Below, in pieces: positions 8,581 to 17,085 of a stretch of DNA of 64,000 bases. The stretch spans positions 1 to 64,000 of the forward strand of contig WOUZ01000003.1 in assembly GCA_009773165.1 (NCBI GenBank), given 5' to 3'. Under the pieces are notes generated by a model. The model had not been told where the DNA came from. It ran no database searches and saw only the letters and a list, made by a program, of their open reading frames with translations. This DNA comes from Bacteroidota bacterium (GTDB lineage: Bacteria; Bacteroidota; Bacteroidia; Bacteroidales; F082). Each line of letters opens with the position of its first letter. The first letter of the stretch is position 1. Made by a program: the position numbers and the translations under genes.

Positions 8581-9192
8581 TTAATTGTTAAGATTCATTC
8601 TTATTCGGGAAGCAACGATATCAATAGCTACTTGATTAGCGCCGCCTTGAGGGATAATTATATCAGCGAAACGTTTTGTTGGATCAATAAATTGAAGGTG
8701 CATTGGTTTTACAAAGGTTTCATAATGCTTTAATACTTCAATGAAGGTGCGTCCTCTTTCTTCAATGTCGCGTTGAATTATTCGCATAAGACGATCATCG
8801 CCATCTGCATCAACATAAATTTTAATATCCATCCTGTTGCGAAGATCGGAGTTTGTGAGCACTAGAATGCCCTCAACAATGATAACTTTAGTGGGCCTCA
8901 CAGGGATAGTATCGACGGATCGTGCGCAACTTACATACGAATAGATGGGCATTTGAATGGTATCACCTTTCCTGAGATGGTCAATCTGATCGATTAGAAG
9001 TTCGAATTCGATGGAAGAAGGATGGTCAAAATTTATTTTCTTACGTTCCTCAGGACTTAAATGCCCGTTGTCTTTGTAATATGAATCTTGTGAAATTACT
9101 GATACAGAGCTATTTGGTAAAGCTCTGATGATCTTTTTAACAACGGTTGTTTTGCCTGAGCCTGAGCCTCCGGCGATCCCGATAACCAGCAT
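8581..9192 (-). CDS. udk: Uridine kinase
   Basis: Uridine/cytidine kinase of pyrimidine salvage (nucleoside + ATP/GTP to UMP/CMP), 203 residues, normal length. The P-loop GGSGSGKTT lies at residues 8-16. 'SQDSYYKD' and 'NFDHPSSIEFELL' match the nucleoside-binding region, and 'IIVEGILVL' and 'RRIQRDIEERGR'-like residues ('RIIQRDIEERGRT') match the lid and helix regions. The ATG at 9192 lies 20 bases after the terminator of the upstream decarboxylase operon, so it needs its own start of transcription. The downstream neighbours (propeller, DUF1289) have no obvious link to salvage. Confidence 0.93.
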   Translation of the reverse strand: MLVIGIAGGSGSGKTTVVKKIIRALPNSSVSVISQDSYYKDNGHLSPEERKKINFDHPSSIEFELLIDQIDHLRKGDTIQMPIYSYVSCARSVDTIPVRPTKVIIVEGILVLTNSDLRNRMDIKIYVDADGDDRLMRIIQRDIEERGRTFIEVLKHYETFVKPMHLQFIDPTKRFADIIIPQGGANQVAIDIVASRIRMNLNN

Positions 9193-9211
9193 ATGCAGAT
9201 CTCTTAATTAA

Positions 9212-9248
9212 CAAAAAAAAGCCGGAAAGTGTTTAGCTACTTCCCGGC
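9212..9248 (-). terminator. Rho-independent terminator of the methylmalonyl-CoA decarboxylase operon
   Basis: On the minus strand GCCGGGAAGT (9248-9239) pairs with ACTTTCCGGC (9230-9221), with one mismatched or wobble position. The loop is eight bases and a run of eight T residues follows (9220-9213). It ends the operon 27 bases after the beta-subunit stop. Confidence 0.85.
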
Positions 9249-9274
9249 GGTAAATATAATTATAAAATCAATTT

Positions 9275-10438
9275 TTAAGAAAGAAATCCTAGCAAAATAC
9301 CTGCTGCAACAGCACTGCCTATTACACCAGCTACATTGGGGCCCATAGCATGCATTAAAAGATGGTTTGTTTTGTCATATTGGAGTCCGACAACTTGTGA
9401 AACACGAGCACTATCAGGTACTGCAGATACACCTGCATTTCCAATAAGGGGATTCATTTTATTTCCTTCTTTTAAAAACAAATTCAGGATTTTGACAAAC
9501 ATAACACCTCCGAATGTAGCAATAATGAATGATACTGCTCCAATAACAAATATCCCAACCGATTTTACTGTGAGAAATGTTGTGGCCTGAGTTGATGCAC
9601 CAACAGTTAATCCAATAAGAATTGTAACAATATCTATCAAAGGTCCTTTTGCAGTATCAGCCAGTCGCTTAGTTACGGTGCTTTCTTTTAAAAGATTACC
9701 AAAAAACAACATGCCCAAAAGTGAAAGTGCTGACGGAACAATAAAAGCTGTTAATAGAAGACCAATAATTGGGAACATAATTTTTTCAGTTTTTGAAACT
9801 GCTCTTGGAGGCTTCATTCGAATTAGCCGCTCTTTTTTAGTGGTTAACAAACGCATAACCGGTGGTTGAATTACCGGAACTAAAGCCATATAAGAATAAG
9901 CCGAAATGGCAATAGCTCCTAATAGGTCAGGTGCCAGTTTTGAAGAAAGGAAAATAGCAGTAGGTCCATCGGCACCACCAATGATTCCAATAGATCCTGC
10001 TTCTGCAGGGCTAAAACCTAAAAGCAAGGCAATTGCATATGCACCAAAAATTCCTAGCTGAGCTGCCGCTCCAATTAACATCAGTTTAGGATTTGATATC
10101 AATGCGGAGAAGTCGGTCATTGCTCCTATTCCGAGAAAAATTAATGGTGGATAAATGCCTTGAAGCACCCCAAAGTATAAGTAGTTAAAAACACTTCCCG
10201 TCTCATAAATTCCAACCTGAAATCCAGGTTTAAAAGCAATGTTACCGACGATTATCCCAAATCCAATTGGAACAAGAAGCAGCGGTTCATATTCTTTAGA
10301 AATAGCCAGGTAAATAAAAAATAAGCCAATACAAATCATTATAAAATGACCGAATGTAAAATTGGCAAAAGAAGTGTAGCTATAGAATTGATAAAGATGA
10401 TCTGTAACAAAAGTTATATAATTCGCTGAGTTTTCCAT
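9275..10438 (-). CDS. mmdB: Sodium-pumping decarboxylase beta subunit (methylmalonyl-CoA/oxaloacetate type)
   Basis: Integral membrane subunit that decarboxylates carboxybiotin and moves Na+ out of the cell, 387 residues. The ATG at 10438 is used (an in-frame TTG lies 12 bases upstream inside the previous gene); it begins one base after the biotin-carrier stop. It is strongly hydrophobic with about nine or more membrane segments. The family's conserved stretches are present: 'GIGAMTDFSALISNPK', 'GIIGGADGPTAIF' with the functional Asp, and 'GNAGVSAVPDSARVSQ'. It ends with 'MGPNVAGVIGSAVAAG'. Context with an alpha subunit of the carboxyltransferase type and an epimerase points to methylmalonyl-CoA rather than oxaloacetate as substrate. 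Confidence 0.9.
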   Translation of the reverse strand: MENSANYITFVTDHLYQFYSYTSFANFTFGHFIMICIGLFFIYLAISKEYEPLLLVPIGFGIIVGNIAFKPGFQVGIYETGSVFNYLYFGVLQGIYPPLIFLGIGAMTDFSALISNPKLMLIGAAAQLGIFGAYAIALLLGFSPAEAGSIGIIGGADGPTAIFLSSKLAPDLLGAIAISAYSYMALVPVIQPPVMRLLTTKKERLIRMKPPRAVSKTEKIMFPIIGLLLTAFIVPSALSLLGMLFFGNLLKESTVTKRLADTAKGPLIDIVTILIGLTVGASTQATTFLTVKSVGIFVIGAVSFIIATFGGVMFVKILNLFLKEGNKMNPLIGNAGVSAVPDSARVSQVVGLQYDKTNHLLMHAMGPNVAGVIGSAVAAGILLGFLS

Positions 10439-10439
10439 A

Positions 10440-10883
10440 TTATTCGCCAATTATAATTAACACATCGCCTTCCATTACATTATCGCCTTTGCTCACCTTT
10501 ATGCTAATAATGCGTCCTTCCTTATCAGCGTTGATATTATTTTCCATTTTCATGGCTTCGAGCATTAACAATTTTTGTCCCATTTTCACTGAATCGCCTT
10601 CTCTAACAAAAATATCGAGAATTACACCAGGAAGAGGTGATTTGACACTTCCTGCGCCTTTTGGACTTCCCGGGTTTGCAAATTTGGCAGTACTTGGAGC
10701 CATATCTGTACTTGGAACACTTATCGTACGCACGAGTCGTGGGGTTTTAGTTGATTGCAATTGTTTATCAACCTCTACTTTATATGATGTTCCATTTACT
10801 TCAACATCTGCAAGATTTCCGTCAATATTTTGAATTTCAACATCATATATGTTGCCGTTTATTGTAAATTTGAATTTTTTCAT
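10440..10883 (-). CDS. mmdC: Biotin carboxyl carrier subunit of methylmalonyl-CoA decarboxylase
   Basis: A 147-residue carrier that shuttles the carboxyl group from the alpha to the beta subunit. The N-terminal ~45 residues form a beta-rich segment ('FKFTINGNIYDVEIQ'). A flexible linker rich in Ser, Thr, Pro and Lys follows, then a C-terminal biotinyl domain (about 78-147). The biotin attachment motif EAMKMEN is intact, so the lysine is available to biotin ligase. It sits between the gamma-like and beta subunits in the operon, one base before the beta subunit start. Confidence 0.93.
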   Translation of the reverse strand: MKKFKFTINGNIYDVEIQNIDGNLADVEVNGTSYKVEVDKQLQSTKTPRLVRTISVPSTDMAPSTAKFANPGSPKGAGSVKSPLPGVILDIFVREGDSVKMGQKLLMLEAMKMENNINADKEGRIISIKVSKGDNVMEGDVLIIIGE

Positions 10884-10934
10884 TTTATCTGATAATTTGC
10901 TAAGATTACTTTTGTATTAGTAATTTAAACCTAC

Positions 10935-11819
10935 TTACCTATGTGAGGTACGTAACCCATAAATTTTTGAGCTCCAGGGCGAATAGCTTCTGGCCACTTT
11001 TTTAATAGTGAGAACTGTTTCTTCGTGGTCATGTAATTCGTTTCTATATAAATACAAAGCCATTGATATAGCTGCATTTACCTCACCTGATATATCATGA
11101 AGGCCTTCATTTTCAGGCATATTCATTTCTTTAGAAAAAAGCCGTTTTAAATTCAACGTATAAAGTCTTCTTGTGTTTTTAAAAACAAGATATAATAAAA
11201 TCAGAGAAAGGAACACGACAGACATGGCTACAAATGTCATTCCTAAACCATAAGGATCGATTTTAACAAATTCATCACCAGAGTTATACATAACTCCAGT
11301 GAAATTATTTGATTTGGGAGTCGTTTTCTGAAGGACCGTCCATTGCTCTGCCCCATCATTTATTCTGCCATAAGAAATATCTGATTCAAGTTTAGGAAAC
11401 CTTATCTCATCAATCAGGGTAGTACCATTAACATCAAATAACCCAACATAATTGCTATTTGACAAATCGAAATTTAAATGCAATATCCCTCGGGTTGTAT
11501 GATTATCAGCAAAAAACACCAAATAGTTCCTTGGCTGAATTACTGTAATAGGATCACCTTTTGGAATGCGATATTTTTGTGGATTATTCGGATCATCTGT
11601 TAAATACATCCCGGCAATATTTACATTATTATAGGCAGTATTAAAAATTTCAATCCATGCATTACGTTGACCGAAATCATCAATGTAGTTTGAGTCATTA
11701 ATTACAAGAATCTCATTGATTCTTAAATCAGAACTACTTTGAGCCTGGATTATAGTCAGAGCAAATATGGTAAAAAACAATAAAATAAAAATACGAAGAT
11801 ATTTATGTAACACTTTCAT
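10935..11819 (-). CDS. Lamin-tail-domain / OadG-type gamma subunit fusion
   Basis: A 294-residue protein in the gamma-subunit slot of the decarboxylase operon. The ATG at 11819 opens a signal peptide ending 'IIQAQ'; an ATG two codons earlier (11825) is equally possible. Residues ~28-165 resemble a lamin-tail (LTD) beta-sandwich ('LRINEILVIND', 'NAWIEIFN', 'NIAGMYLTDDPNNP'). One membrane segment follows (~190-212, 'GLGMTFVAMSVVFLSLILL'), typical of OadG-type small subunits. After it comes a cytoplasmic segment 'GEVNAAISMALYLY', which is also seen in OadG-like tails, ending in 'SSKIYGLR'. OadG alone is usually about 80-130 residues, so the large exported N-terminal domain is an addition. Its role is inferred to be anchoring or an extracytoplasmic contact. 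Confidence 0.75.
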   Translation of the reverse strand: MKVLHKYLRIFILLFFTIFALTIIQAQSSSDLRINEILVINDSNYIDDFGQRNAWIEIFNTAYNNVNIAGMYLTDDPNNPQKYRIPKGDPITVIQPRNYLVFFADNHTTRGILHLNFDLSNSNYVGLFDVNGTTLIDEIRFPKLESDISYGRINDGAEQWTVLQKTTPKSNNFTGVMYNSGDEFVKIDPYGLGMTFVAMSVVFLSLILLYLVFKNTRRLYTLNLKRLFSKEMNMPENEGLHDISGEVNAAISMALYLYRNELHDHEETVLTIKKVARSYSPWSSKIYGLRTSHR

Positions 11820-11829
11820 AACCATTAAT

Positions 11830-13389
11830 TTATAAAGGTAAATTAGAGTGTTTTTTCGGAAGGTTAACATCCTTTTTCGTAGCTAAAGCCTGCAAGGCTC
11901 TGATAACACGGAATCTTGTATTTCGAGGTTCAATCACATCATCAATATAGCCGTATTTAGCTGCGTTGTATGGGTTTGCAAATTTTTCCCTATATTCTTC
12001 TTCACTTTTTTTCAAAAACGCCTCTTTTTCTTCAGGATTTGTAATTGATGCCAGTGTTTTATGTTGAAGAATCTCAATAGCTCCTTTTGAACCCATCACT
12101 GCAATCTCAGCACCAGGCCATGCATAATTGATATCACCTCTTAAATGCTTAGAACTCATAACGCAATATGCTCCACCATACGCCTTGCGTAATACGATAG
12201 TGACTTTTGGAACTGTAGCTTCACCGTATGCGTATAATAACTTAGCCCCATGTATAATGATTCCGCCATACTCCTGAGCTGTACCCGGAAGAAAGCCCGG
12301 AACATCAACCAATGTTAAAATTGGTATATTGAAAGCATCACAAAATCTAACAAATCGGGCTGCTTTTCTTGAAGCATTAATGTCGAGCACACCTGCAAGG
12401 TAGTTAGGTTGATTGGCCACGATTCCAACCGACATTCCATTGAATCTGGCAAAACCTGTAATAATGTTAGGCGCAAAATGCCTTTGAATTTCCAAAAACT
12501 CACTAACATCTACAATGCTATATATCACATCTTTAACATCATACGGCTTATTTGGGTTATCAGGAATGATGTAATTAAGGGAGTCTTCCAATCGATTAAT
12601 TGGATCACTGCAAACAGTCATTGGTGGGTCTTCCAGATTATTTTGTGGAATATAACTGATAATTTTCCTTATTAATTGAATTCCTTCTTGCTCGTCTTCT
12701 GCAACAAAATGGGTTATTCCCGATTTAGTAGCATGAACCATTGCCCCGCCGAGCTCCTCTTCTGTAACGATTTCACCTGTGACAGTTTTTACGACTTTAG
12801 GACCTGTAACAAACATATTTGAGGTGCCTTTGCTCATTACGATAAAGTCCGTCAGTGCCGGAGAATAAACTGCCCCTCCAGCACATGGGCCGAAAATGGC
12901 AGAAATCTGTGGAATAACACCTGATGCCATGATGTTACGCTGAAAAATTTCAGCATAACCCGCAAGACTGTTTACCCCTTCCTGAATTCGTGCACCTCCT
13001 GAATCATTAATACCAATAACCGGAGCGCCAACTTTCATTGCCTGATCCATTACCTTACATATTTTATTGGCATACGTTTCACTTAATGAACCACCAAAAA
13101 CAGTAAAATCCTGTGAAAAGACATAGACTACACGACCATCAATTGTGCCGTGACCAGTCACAACACCATCAGAAAGATACTCTTGATTTTCAACCCCAAA
13201 GTTAGTGCAGCGATGGGTGACAAACATGTCAAATTCCTCAAAACTTGACTCATCAAGCAAGAGCTCTATACGTTCACGTGCGGTTAATTTACCCTTAGCA
13301 TGTTGTGCATCAATACGGGATTGACCCCCGCCTTTTTTAGCTTCAACTCGTTTATCCAGAAGCTCTTGGATTTTAATTTCGAATGACAT
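11830..13389 (-). CDS. mmdA: Methylmalonyl-CoA decarboxylase alpha subunit (carboxyltransferase)
   Basis: Cytoplasmic carboxyltransferase that moves CO2 from (S)-methylmalonyl-CoA to the biotin carrier, giving propionyl-CoA. At 519 residues it has the usual length for MmdA / propionyl-CoA carboxylase beta. The crotonase-like halves are visible. The N-terminal half has '[14 protein letters not shown]', '[13 protein letters not shown]', '[13 protein letters not shown]' and '[13 protein letters not shown]'. The C-terminal half has '[11 protein letters not shown]', '[11 protein letters not shown]' and '[11 protein letters not shown]'. A gap of 192 bases separates it from the upstream epimerase, so an internal promoter is possible although no clear -7 box was found. 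The beta and carrier subunits downstream favour decarboxylase over carboxylase. Confidence 0.92.
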   Translation of the reverse strand: MSFEIKIQELLDKRVEAKKGGGQSRIDAQHAKGKLTARERIELLLDESSFEEFDMFVTHRCTNFGVENQEYLSDGVVTGHGTIDGRVVYVFSQDFTVFGGSLSETYANKICKVMDQAMKVGAPVIGINDSGGARIQEGVNSLAGYAEIFQRNIMASGVIPQISAIFGPCAGGAVYSPALTDFIVMSKGTSNMFVTGPKVVKTVTGEIVTEEELGGAMVHATKSGITHFVAEDEQEGIQLIRKIISYIPQNNLEDPPMTVCSDPINRLEDSLNYIIPDNPNKPYDVKDVIYSIVDVSEFLEIQRHFAPNIITGFARFNGMSVGIVANQPNYLAGVLDINASRKAARFVRFCDAFNIPILTLVDVPGFLPGTAQEYGGIIIHGAKLLYAYGEATVPKVTIVLRKAYGGAYCVMSSKHLRGDINYAWPGAEIAVMGSKGAIEILQHKTLASITNPEEKEAFLKKSEEEYREKFANPYNAAKYGYIDDVIEPRNTRFRVIRALQALATKKDVNLPKKHSNLPL

Positions 13390-13581
13390 TTTGCTTTAAT
13401 TTGCTATTTTTTCTTAATGAAATCTTATATAAATGTTCAAAAAACAGGAAGTTGTTTTAAACAATAATTACGCAATTTGAGGTGCTGTTTTATCCTTGAT
13501 TACATCTTTTTAGTCTTTTAATAATAGGCCGTAAGAGCACAGTCAAATAAAAAAGATTATAGGAGGATTAAGGTTAATTTT

Positions 13582-13998
13582 TTACGAGGTAGTGTTTTTG
13601 TCTTCACAAAGCTCTGTTAAGACACCAAAACTCGATTTTGGATGTAAAAATGCAATGTGCAAACCTTCAGCACCTTTGCGTGGTTGCTCGTCGATGAGCT
13701 TTATGCCAGCGTTTTTTACTTCTTCTAAAGCTTCTTCTAAACCATTAACAGCCAATGCTATATGATGAATTCCTTCACCTTTCTTTTCGATGAATTTGCC
13801 CACTGGTCCTTCAGGATCAGTGCTCTCCAGAAGCTCAATTTTGGTTTGCCCGATCTTAAAAAAAGCAGTCTTCACTTTTTGATCTTTTACTTCTTCTATA
13901 GCATAACATGGTGACCCTAATAACTGTTCATAATAGGGTATTGCTGCATCCAGTGACTTAACTGCAATGCCAATATGTTCAATATGAGACGGTTTCAT
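13582..13998 (-). CDS. mce: Methylmalonyl-CoA epimerase
   Basis: Interconverts (R)- and (S)-methylmalonyl-CoA, linking the B12-dependent mutase to the decarboxylase. It is 138 residues, of the vicinal-oxygen-chelate fold. The first metal ligand is in 'HIEHIGIAVKSLDAA' (His near residue 9), others in 'GEGIHHIALAV' (near 78) and the terminal Glu in 'FGVLTELCE'. It is the first gene of the operon, and its promoter (14024-14031) overlaps a perfect palindrome. The family call is firm because of both motif and operon context. Confidence 0.93.
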   Translation of the reverse strand: MKPSHIEHIGIAVKSLDAAIPYYEQLLGSPCYAIEEVKDQKVKTAFFKIGQTKIELLESTDPEGPVGKFIEKKGEGIHHIALAVNGLEEALEEVKNAGIKLIDEQPRKGAEGLHIAFLHPKSSFGVLTELCEDKNTTS

Positions 13999-14007
13999 AA
14001 AATTATG

Positions 14008-14027
14008 TTTGTGAAATATTTCACAAA
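14008..14027. promoter_or_regulatory. Perfect 20-bp palindrome of Crp/Fnr type over the mce promoter
   Basis: TTTGTGAAATATTTCACAAA is self-complementary over all 20 bases and contains TGTGA-N6-TCACA, the classical Crp half-site arrangement. It starts 10 bases upstream of the epimerase ATG and overlaps the -7 box at 14024-14031 and the presumed transcription start, so a bound protein would block initiation. Which regulator binds is not visible here. Confidence 0.7.
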
Positions 14028-14031
14028 AGTA
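14024..14031 (-). promoter_or_regulatory. mce: -7 box of the mce-mmd operon
   Basis: The minus strand reads TACTTTTG, a match to TAnnTTTG, 25 bases before the ATG at 13998. No clear -33 element is seen. Confidence 0.5.
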
Positions 14032-14153
14032 GATATATTTCCCTCATGATGATTAATAAAGTGAAGAAAATGTCGTTAATTGTTGAAAAATCGAAATTTA
14101 GAATCGTTCCATCTTTCAATAAATTGTAATATTGCTTAATAAACTATTCGAAC

Positions 14154-15674
14154 ATGGCTCGGTTAAAAATTTCAGGCTTTTTATTAGGTATTCTGTTGTT
14201 AACTATCTATACCCAGGCTCAGACATTTACTGACATCAGAGCAGGTTTGACAGGTGTGGCTGAAAGCTCGAGCGGATGGATGGATACCGATCGCGATGGA
14301 GATCCGGATATTATTGTGGCCGGAGAATTTTTTCCTGGAAACCAATCTTCTGTCGCAACCAGAACGTATATGAACCAACGCAACGACCGTTTCGACCTGA
14401 GTAAAAAAGGAATTCCGGATTTTTTTCGTGGCGATTTTTCTATAGGTGATGCTGATCTTGATGGTATAGACGATCTTGCTATTGTTGGTGAAACTGCTAA
14501 TGGAAATCGATTGGGAACTATTTATAAAGGTTTGGCAAATGGTTCGTTTACACGCACTAAGGTTGTTTTTACTCCTGTTCGAGATGGTAGTATCGACTTT
14601 GGAGATATGGACGGTGATGGAGATCTTGATGTTATTTTGTGTGGAGAAAGTGAAAGTGGAGTAATTACGCAGGTATACAGAAATGACCGCAATTTGAATT
14701 TTGTGTTGATTGATTTCAATCTTCCTGGTATACGCAGAGGCGTGGCGCGCTGGAATGATTACAATCTCGATGGTTTACCAGATGTATTTATTACTGGCAT
14801 AAGTAAAAACTCAGACAACATTACGCAATTGTTCCAGAATAAAGGAAACGGGTTTAGTAAAAATCATAGTCCTTTTACAGGATTGAAAAACAGTAACCTG
14901 GCTTTCGGGGATATGGACAATGACGGCGATGATGATGTAATTGTGCTTGGGGAGACATCAAATGGACGACCAATGACGCATCTTTATAAAAATAACCGTA
15001 ATGGATTTAGTGCTGTAAGTGCATCTTTTACAGCTGTTACCGATGGTTTTGCCGATTGGGGCGATATGGATTTGGATGGAGATCTTGATCTTTTGCTGAG
15101 CGGTATGTCGGACAGCGGGCCTGTTTCAAAAATTTACAGTAACGAACGTAACTACCGTTTCAGAGATATCAAAGCCGGAATAATTCCACTTTACAACAGC
15201 TCAGGCGAATGGGGTGATTATGATCTTGATGGCGATCTGGATGTTGTAATTGCCGGATTATCAGCCGGTCAGGATCTTATTGCACGTGTTTATAACAATG
15301 GTGTTATCAGCAATAAAGGGCCTGCAAAAACTAAAGTTCAAGTGTCAAACTGGGAAACTATTACACCCATCCCTTCACGTCAGGAACCCATTTATTACTA
15401 TGTGTATTCCTCAAGTTACAGCGATGTTTATAAAACGGGGACAAAAGCTTATTATCTTTTTATCAGTCCGGTAAAGAAATTCCCGAAGGATTATATCCTT
15501 GAGGAGAAATTCCAATCGTTGCTTATACAAACATTCCCAACCTGGCCTCGCATAGATCAGGGAAATATCGTACAAAATGGCTTTGTAACAAAAGCTGAAG
15601 CTGATAAATCAAGGGCGCGCATGATTCATGAATACCAAACCAAAGGTTTCAAACTAGTTGAAATTAATTGGTAA
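14154..15674 (+). CDS. Exported FG-GAP/VCBS repeat protein
   Basis: A 506-residue exported protein. The signal peptide ends 'IYTQAQ' (about residue 23). Residues ~25-385 are about seven repeats of the integrin-like FG-GAP/VCBS beta-propeller, each with an acidic calcium-binding loop such as 'DTDRDGDPD', 'DADLDGIDD', 'DMDGDGDLD' and 'DYDLDGDLD'. The last ~115 residues are a different, aromatic-rich domain ('YYYVYSSSYSDVYK') that I do not recognise. No typical T9SS sorting motif is visible at the end. It is probably periplasmic or surface-exposed. The function is unknown, as repeats of this kind occur in adhesins and enzymes alike. It converges on gatD with a 25-base gap. Confidence 0.8.
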   Translation: MARLKISGFLLGILLLTIYTQAQTFTDIRAGLTGVAESSSGWMDTDRDGDPDIIVAGEFFPGNQSSVATRTYMNQRNDRFDLSKKGIPDFFRGDFSIGDADLDGIDDLAIVGETANGNRLGTIYKGLANGSFTRTKVVFTPVRDGSIDFGDMDGDGDLDVILCGESESGVITQVYRNDRNLNFVLIDFNLPGIRRGVARWNDYNLDGLPDVFITGISKNSDNITQLFQNKGNGFSKNHSPFTGLKNSNLAFGDMDNDGDDDVIVLGETSNGRPMTHLYKNNRNGFSAVSASFTAVTDGFADWGDMDLDGDLDLLLSGMSDSGPVSKIYSNERNYRFRDIKAGIIPLYNSSGEWGDYDLDGDLDVVIAGLSAGQDLIARVYNNGVISNKGPAKTKVQVSNWETITPIPSRQEPIYYYVYSSSYSDVYKTGTKAYYLFISPVKKFPKDYILEEKFQSLLIQTFPTWPRIDQGNIVQNGFVTKAEADKSRARMIHEYQTKGFKLVEINW

Positions 15675-15699
15675 TCATTTGCTTAATTGGGAAATTGAT

Positions 15700-17085
15700 T
15701 TATTTGTGCACCTTTCTGACAAAACTTTCTACTTCCGGTACACCACCCTGATAAACAAGATAGCCATTGTAGGGTTCCCTTTGGGTTATCTCGTCATTTA
15801 TAGGTGTGAGCATCAAGCGTCTAACCTCTTTCGGGTCATCGGTTTGACCCAAAACCCAGCTTAATTTAACCCATGCCACTTCAGGCAACATGTTACCTGA
15901 CGGGATGATCCCTTTTGCCATCATATCACGTCCTGTATCGTAAACAAACATATGAACATATCCCCAGATTGTTTGAAGTGTCATGAACATATGAACCCCT
16001 TTAGCATGCGCTCGTTCTATTGCGGGATATAATTCTTTATTTACGTGCCCTAGCCCTGTTCCAACGATAATAATTCCTCTGTAACCAGCATTTACCAAAG
16101 CATCAATAGTATCGGGTTTCATGCCTGGATAGTAATACAACATAGTTACTTCATCACTGAAGTAGGGTAGAATCTGCACGTTTTTGTCATTTCTGCGCTT
16201 GTTGTATGTTTTATGAATCGGGGTCACTTTCTCTCTGTTCACCATCGCCAATGGGGTGTCGCCAATTGTTCGGAAGGTGCTGCGGTAACTTGAATGCATT
16301 TTTCGAACACGGGTTCCTTTATGTAACAGTCCGTATTCATCCGAAGTGGGGCCAAACATGCAAACCATCACCTCGGCAATGTCTGATGTTCCTGCAGTTC
16401 TCATTGCGTGCATCAGGTTAAGGGCTGCATCGGAACTGGGACGGTCGCTCGAACGTTGAGATCCCACAAGCACTACCGGAACAGGTAAATTCTGACACAT
16501 AAATGTAAGTGCAGCGCCGGTATGATGCAACGTATCGGTGCCATGTCCAATTACGATGCCGTCGACACCCAGCTCAATTTCTTTACCGATTGCTTTTGCC
16601 AGAGCTATGTATTGTTTTGGCCCCATGTTTTCGCTAAAAACCGCAAACAATTTCTCTGTTTCAAGGTTACATATATCAGCTAATTCGGGAACAGCGCCAT
16701 AAAGTTCACCCGGTGAGAAGGCCGGAATCACCGCACCGGTGCGGTAATCCAGACGTGAAGCGATAGTGCCTCCTGTTCCAAAAAGCTTTACTTTTGGAAG
16801 ACCCTGGGTGACTGGAAATTGCTTTTCCGGAATTTTATAATTGGCTTTTTTATAGCCTGTTTCTTTAATGGAAGTGATGGTCGCTACGTCGATTCCAACG
16901 TTATAACCTGTTGCAATTTTCAATACAATATGCTGATCATCATCGTTTTCAGCCCTGGGCAAAACAGTGCCAACAAACCGACCGCGTGTTGTTTCAACTT
17001 CAGCTTGTCCCCATACCCGCGTGTTGAATTTTTTCAACATTTCTAATCCGGAACCTTTGTATCCTTGAAAAATATCTTCACTCAT
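15700..17085 (-). CDS. gatD: Archaeal-type Glu-tRNA(Gln) amidotransferase subunit D
   Basis: The asparaginase-like subunit of GatDE, which releases ammonia from an amide donor so that GatE can convert Glu-tRNA(Gln) to Gln-tRNA(Gln); 461 residues. Residues ~20-75 form a small beta-rich N-terminal domain that distinguishes GatD from plain L-asparaginase ('GRFVGTVLPRAENDDDQHIVLKI'). The asparaginase catalytic set is intact: first threonine in GTGGTIAS (T107), second threonine and aspartate in GHGTDT (T183, D184) and the lysine in 'RVRKMHSS' (K262). The ATG at 17085 overlaps the gatE stop by four bases (ATGA), giving translational coupling. GatDE is known as an archaeal enzyme, so its presence here implies lateral transfer. 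A free asparaginase is unlikely given the N-terminal domain and partner. Confidence 0.9.
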   Translation of the reverse strand: MSEDIFQGYKGSGLEMLKKFNTRVWGQAEVETTRGRFVGTVLPRAENDDDQHIVLKIATGYNVGIDVATITSIKETGYKKANYKIPEKQFPVTQGLPKVKLFGTGGTIASRLDYRTGAVIPAFSPGELYGAVPELADICNLETEKLFAVFSENMGPKQYIALAKAIGKEIELGVDGIVIGHGTDTLHHTGAALTFMCQNLPVPVVLVGSQRSSDRPSSDAALNLMHAMRTAGTSDIAEVMVCMFGPTSDEYGLLHKGTRVRKMHSSYRSTFRTIGDTPLAMVNREKVTPIHKTYNKRRNDKNVQILPYFSDEVTMLYYYPGMKPDTIDALVNAGYRGIIIVGTGLGHVNKELYPAIERAHAKGVHMFMTLQTIWGYVHMFVYDTGRDMMAKGIIPSGNMLPEVAWVKLSWVLGQTDDPKEVRRLMLTPINDEITQREPYNGYLVYQGGVPEVESFVRKVHK

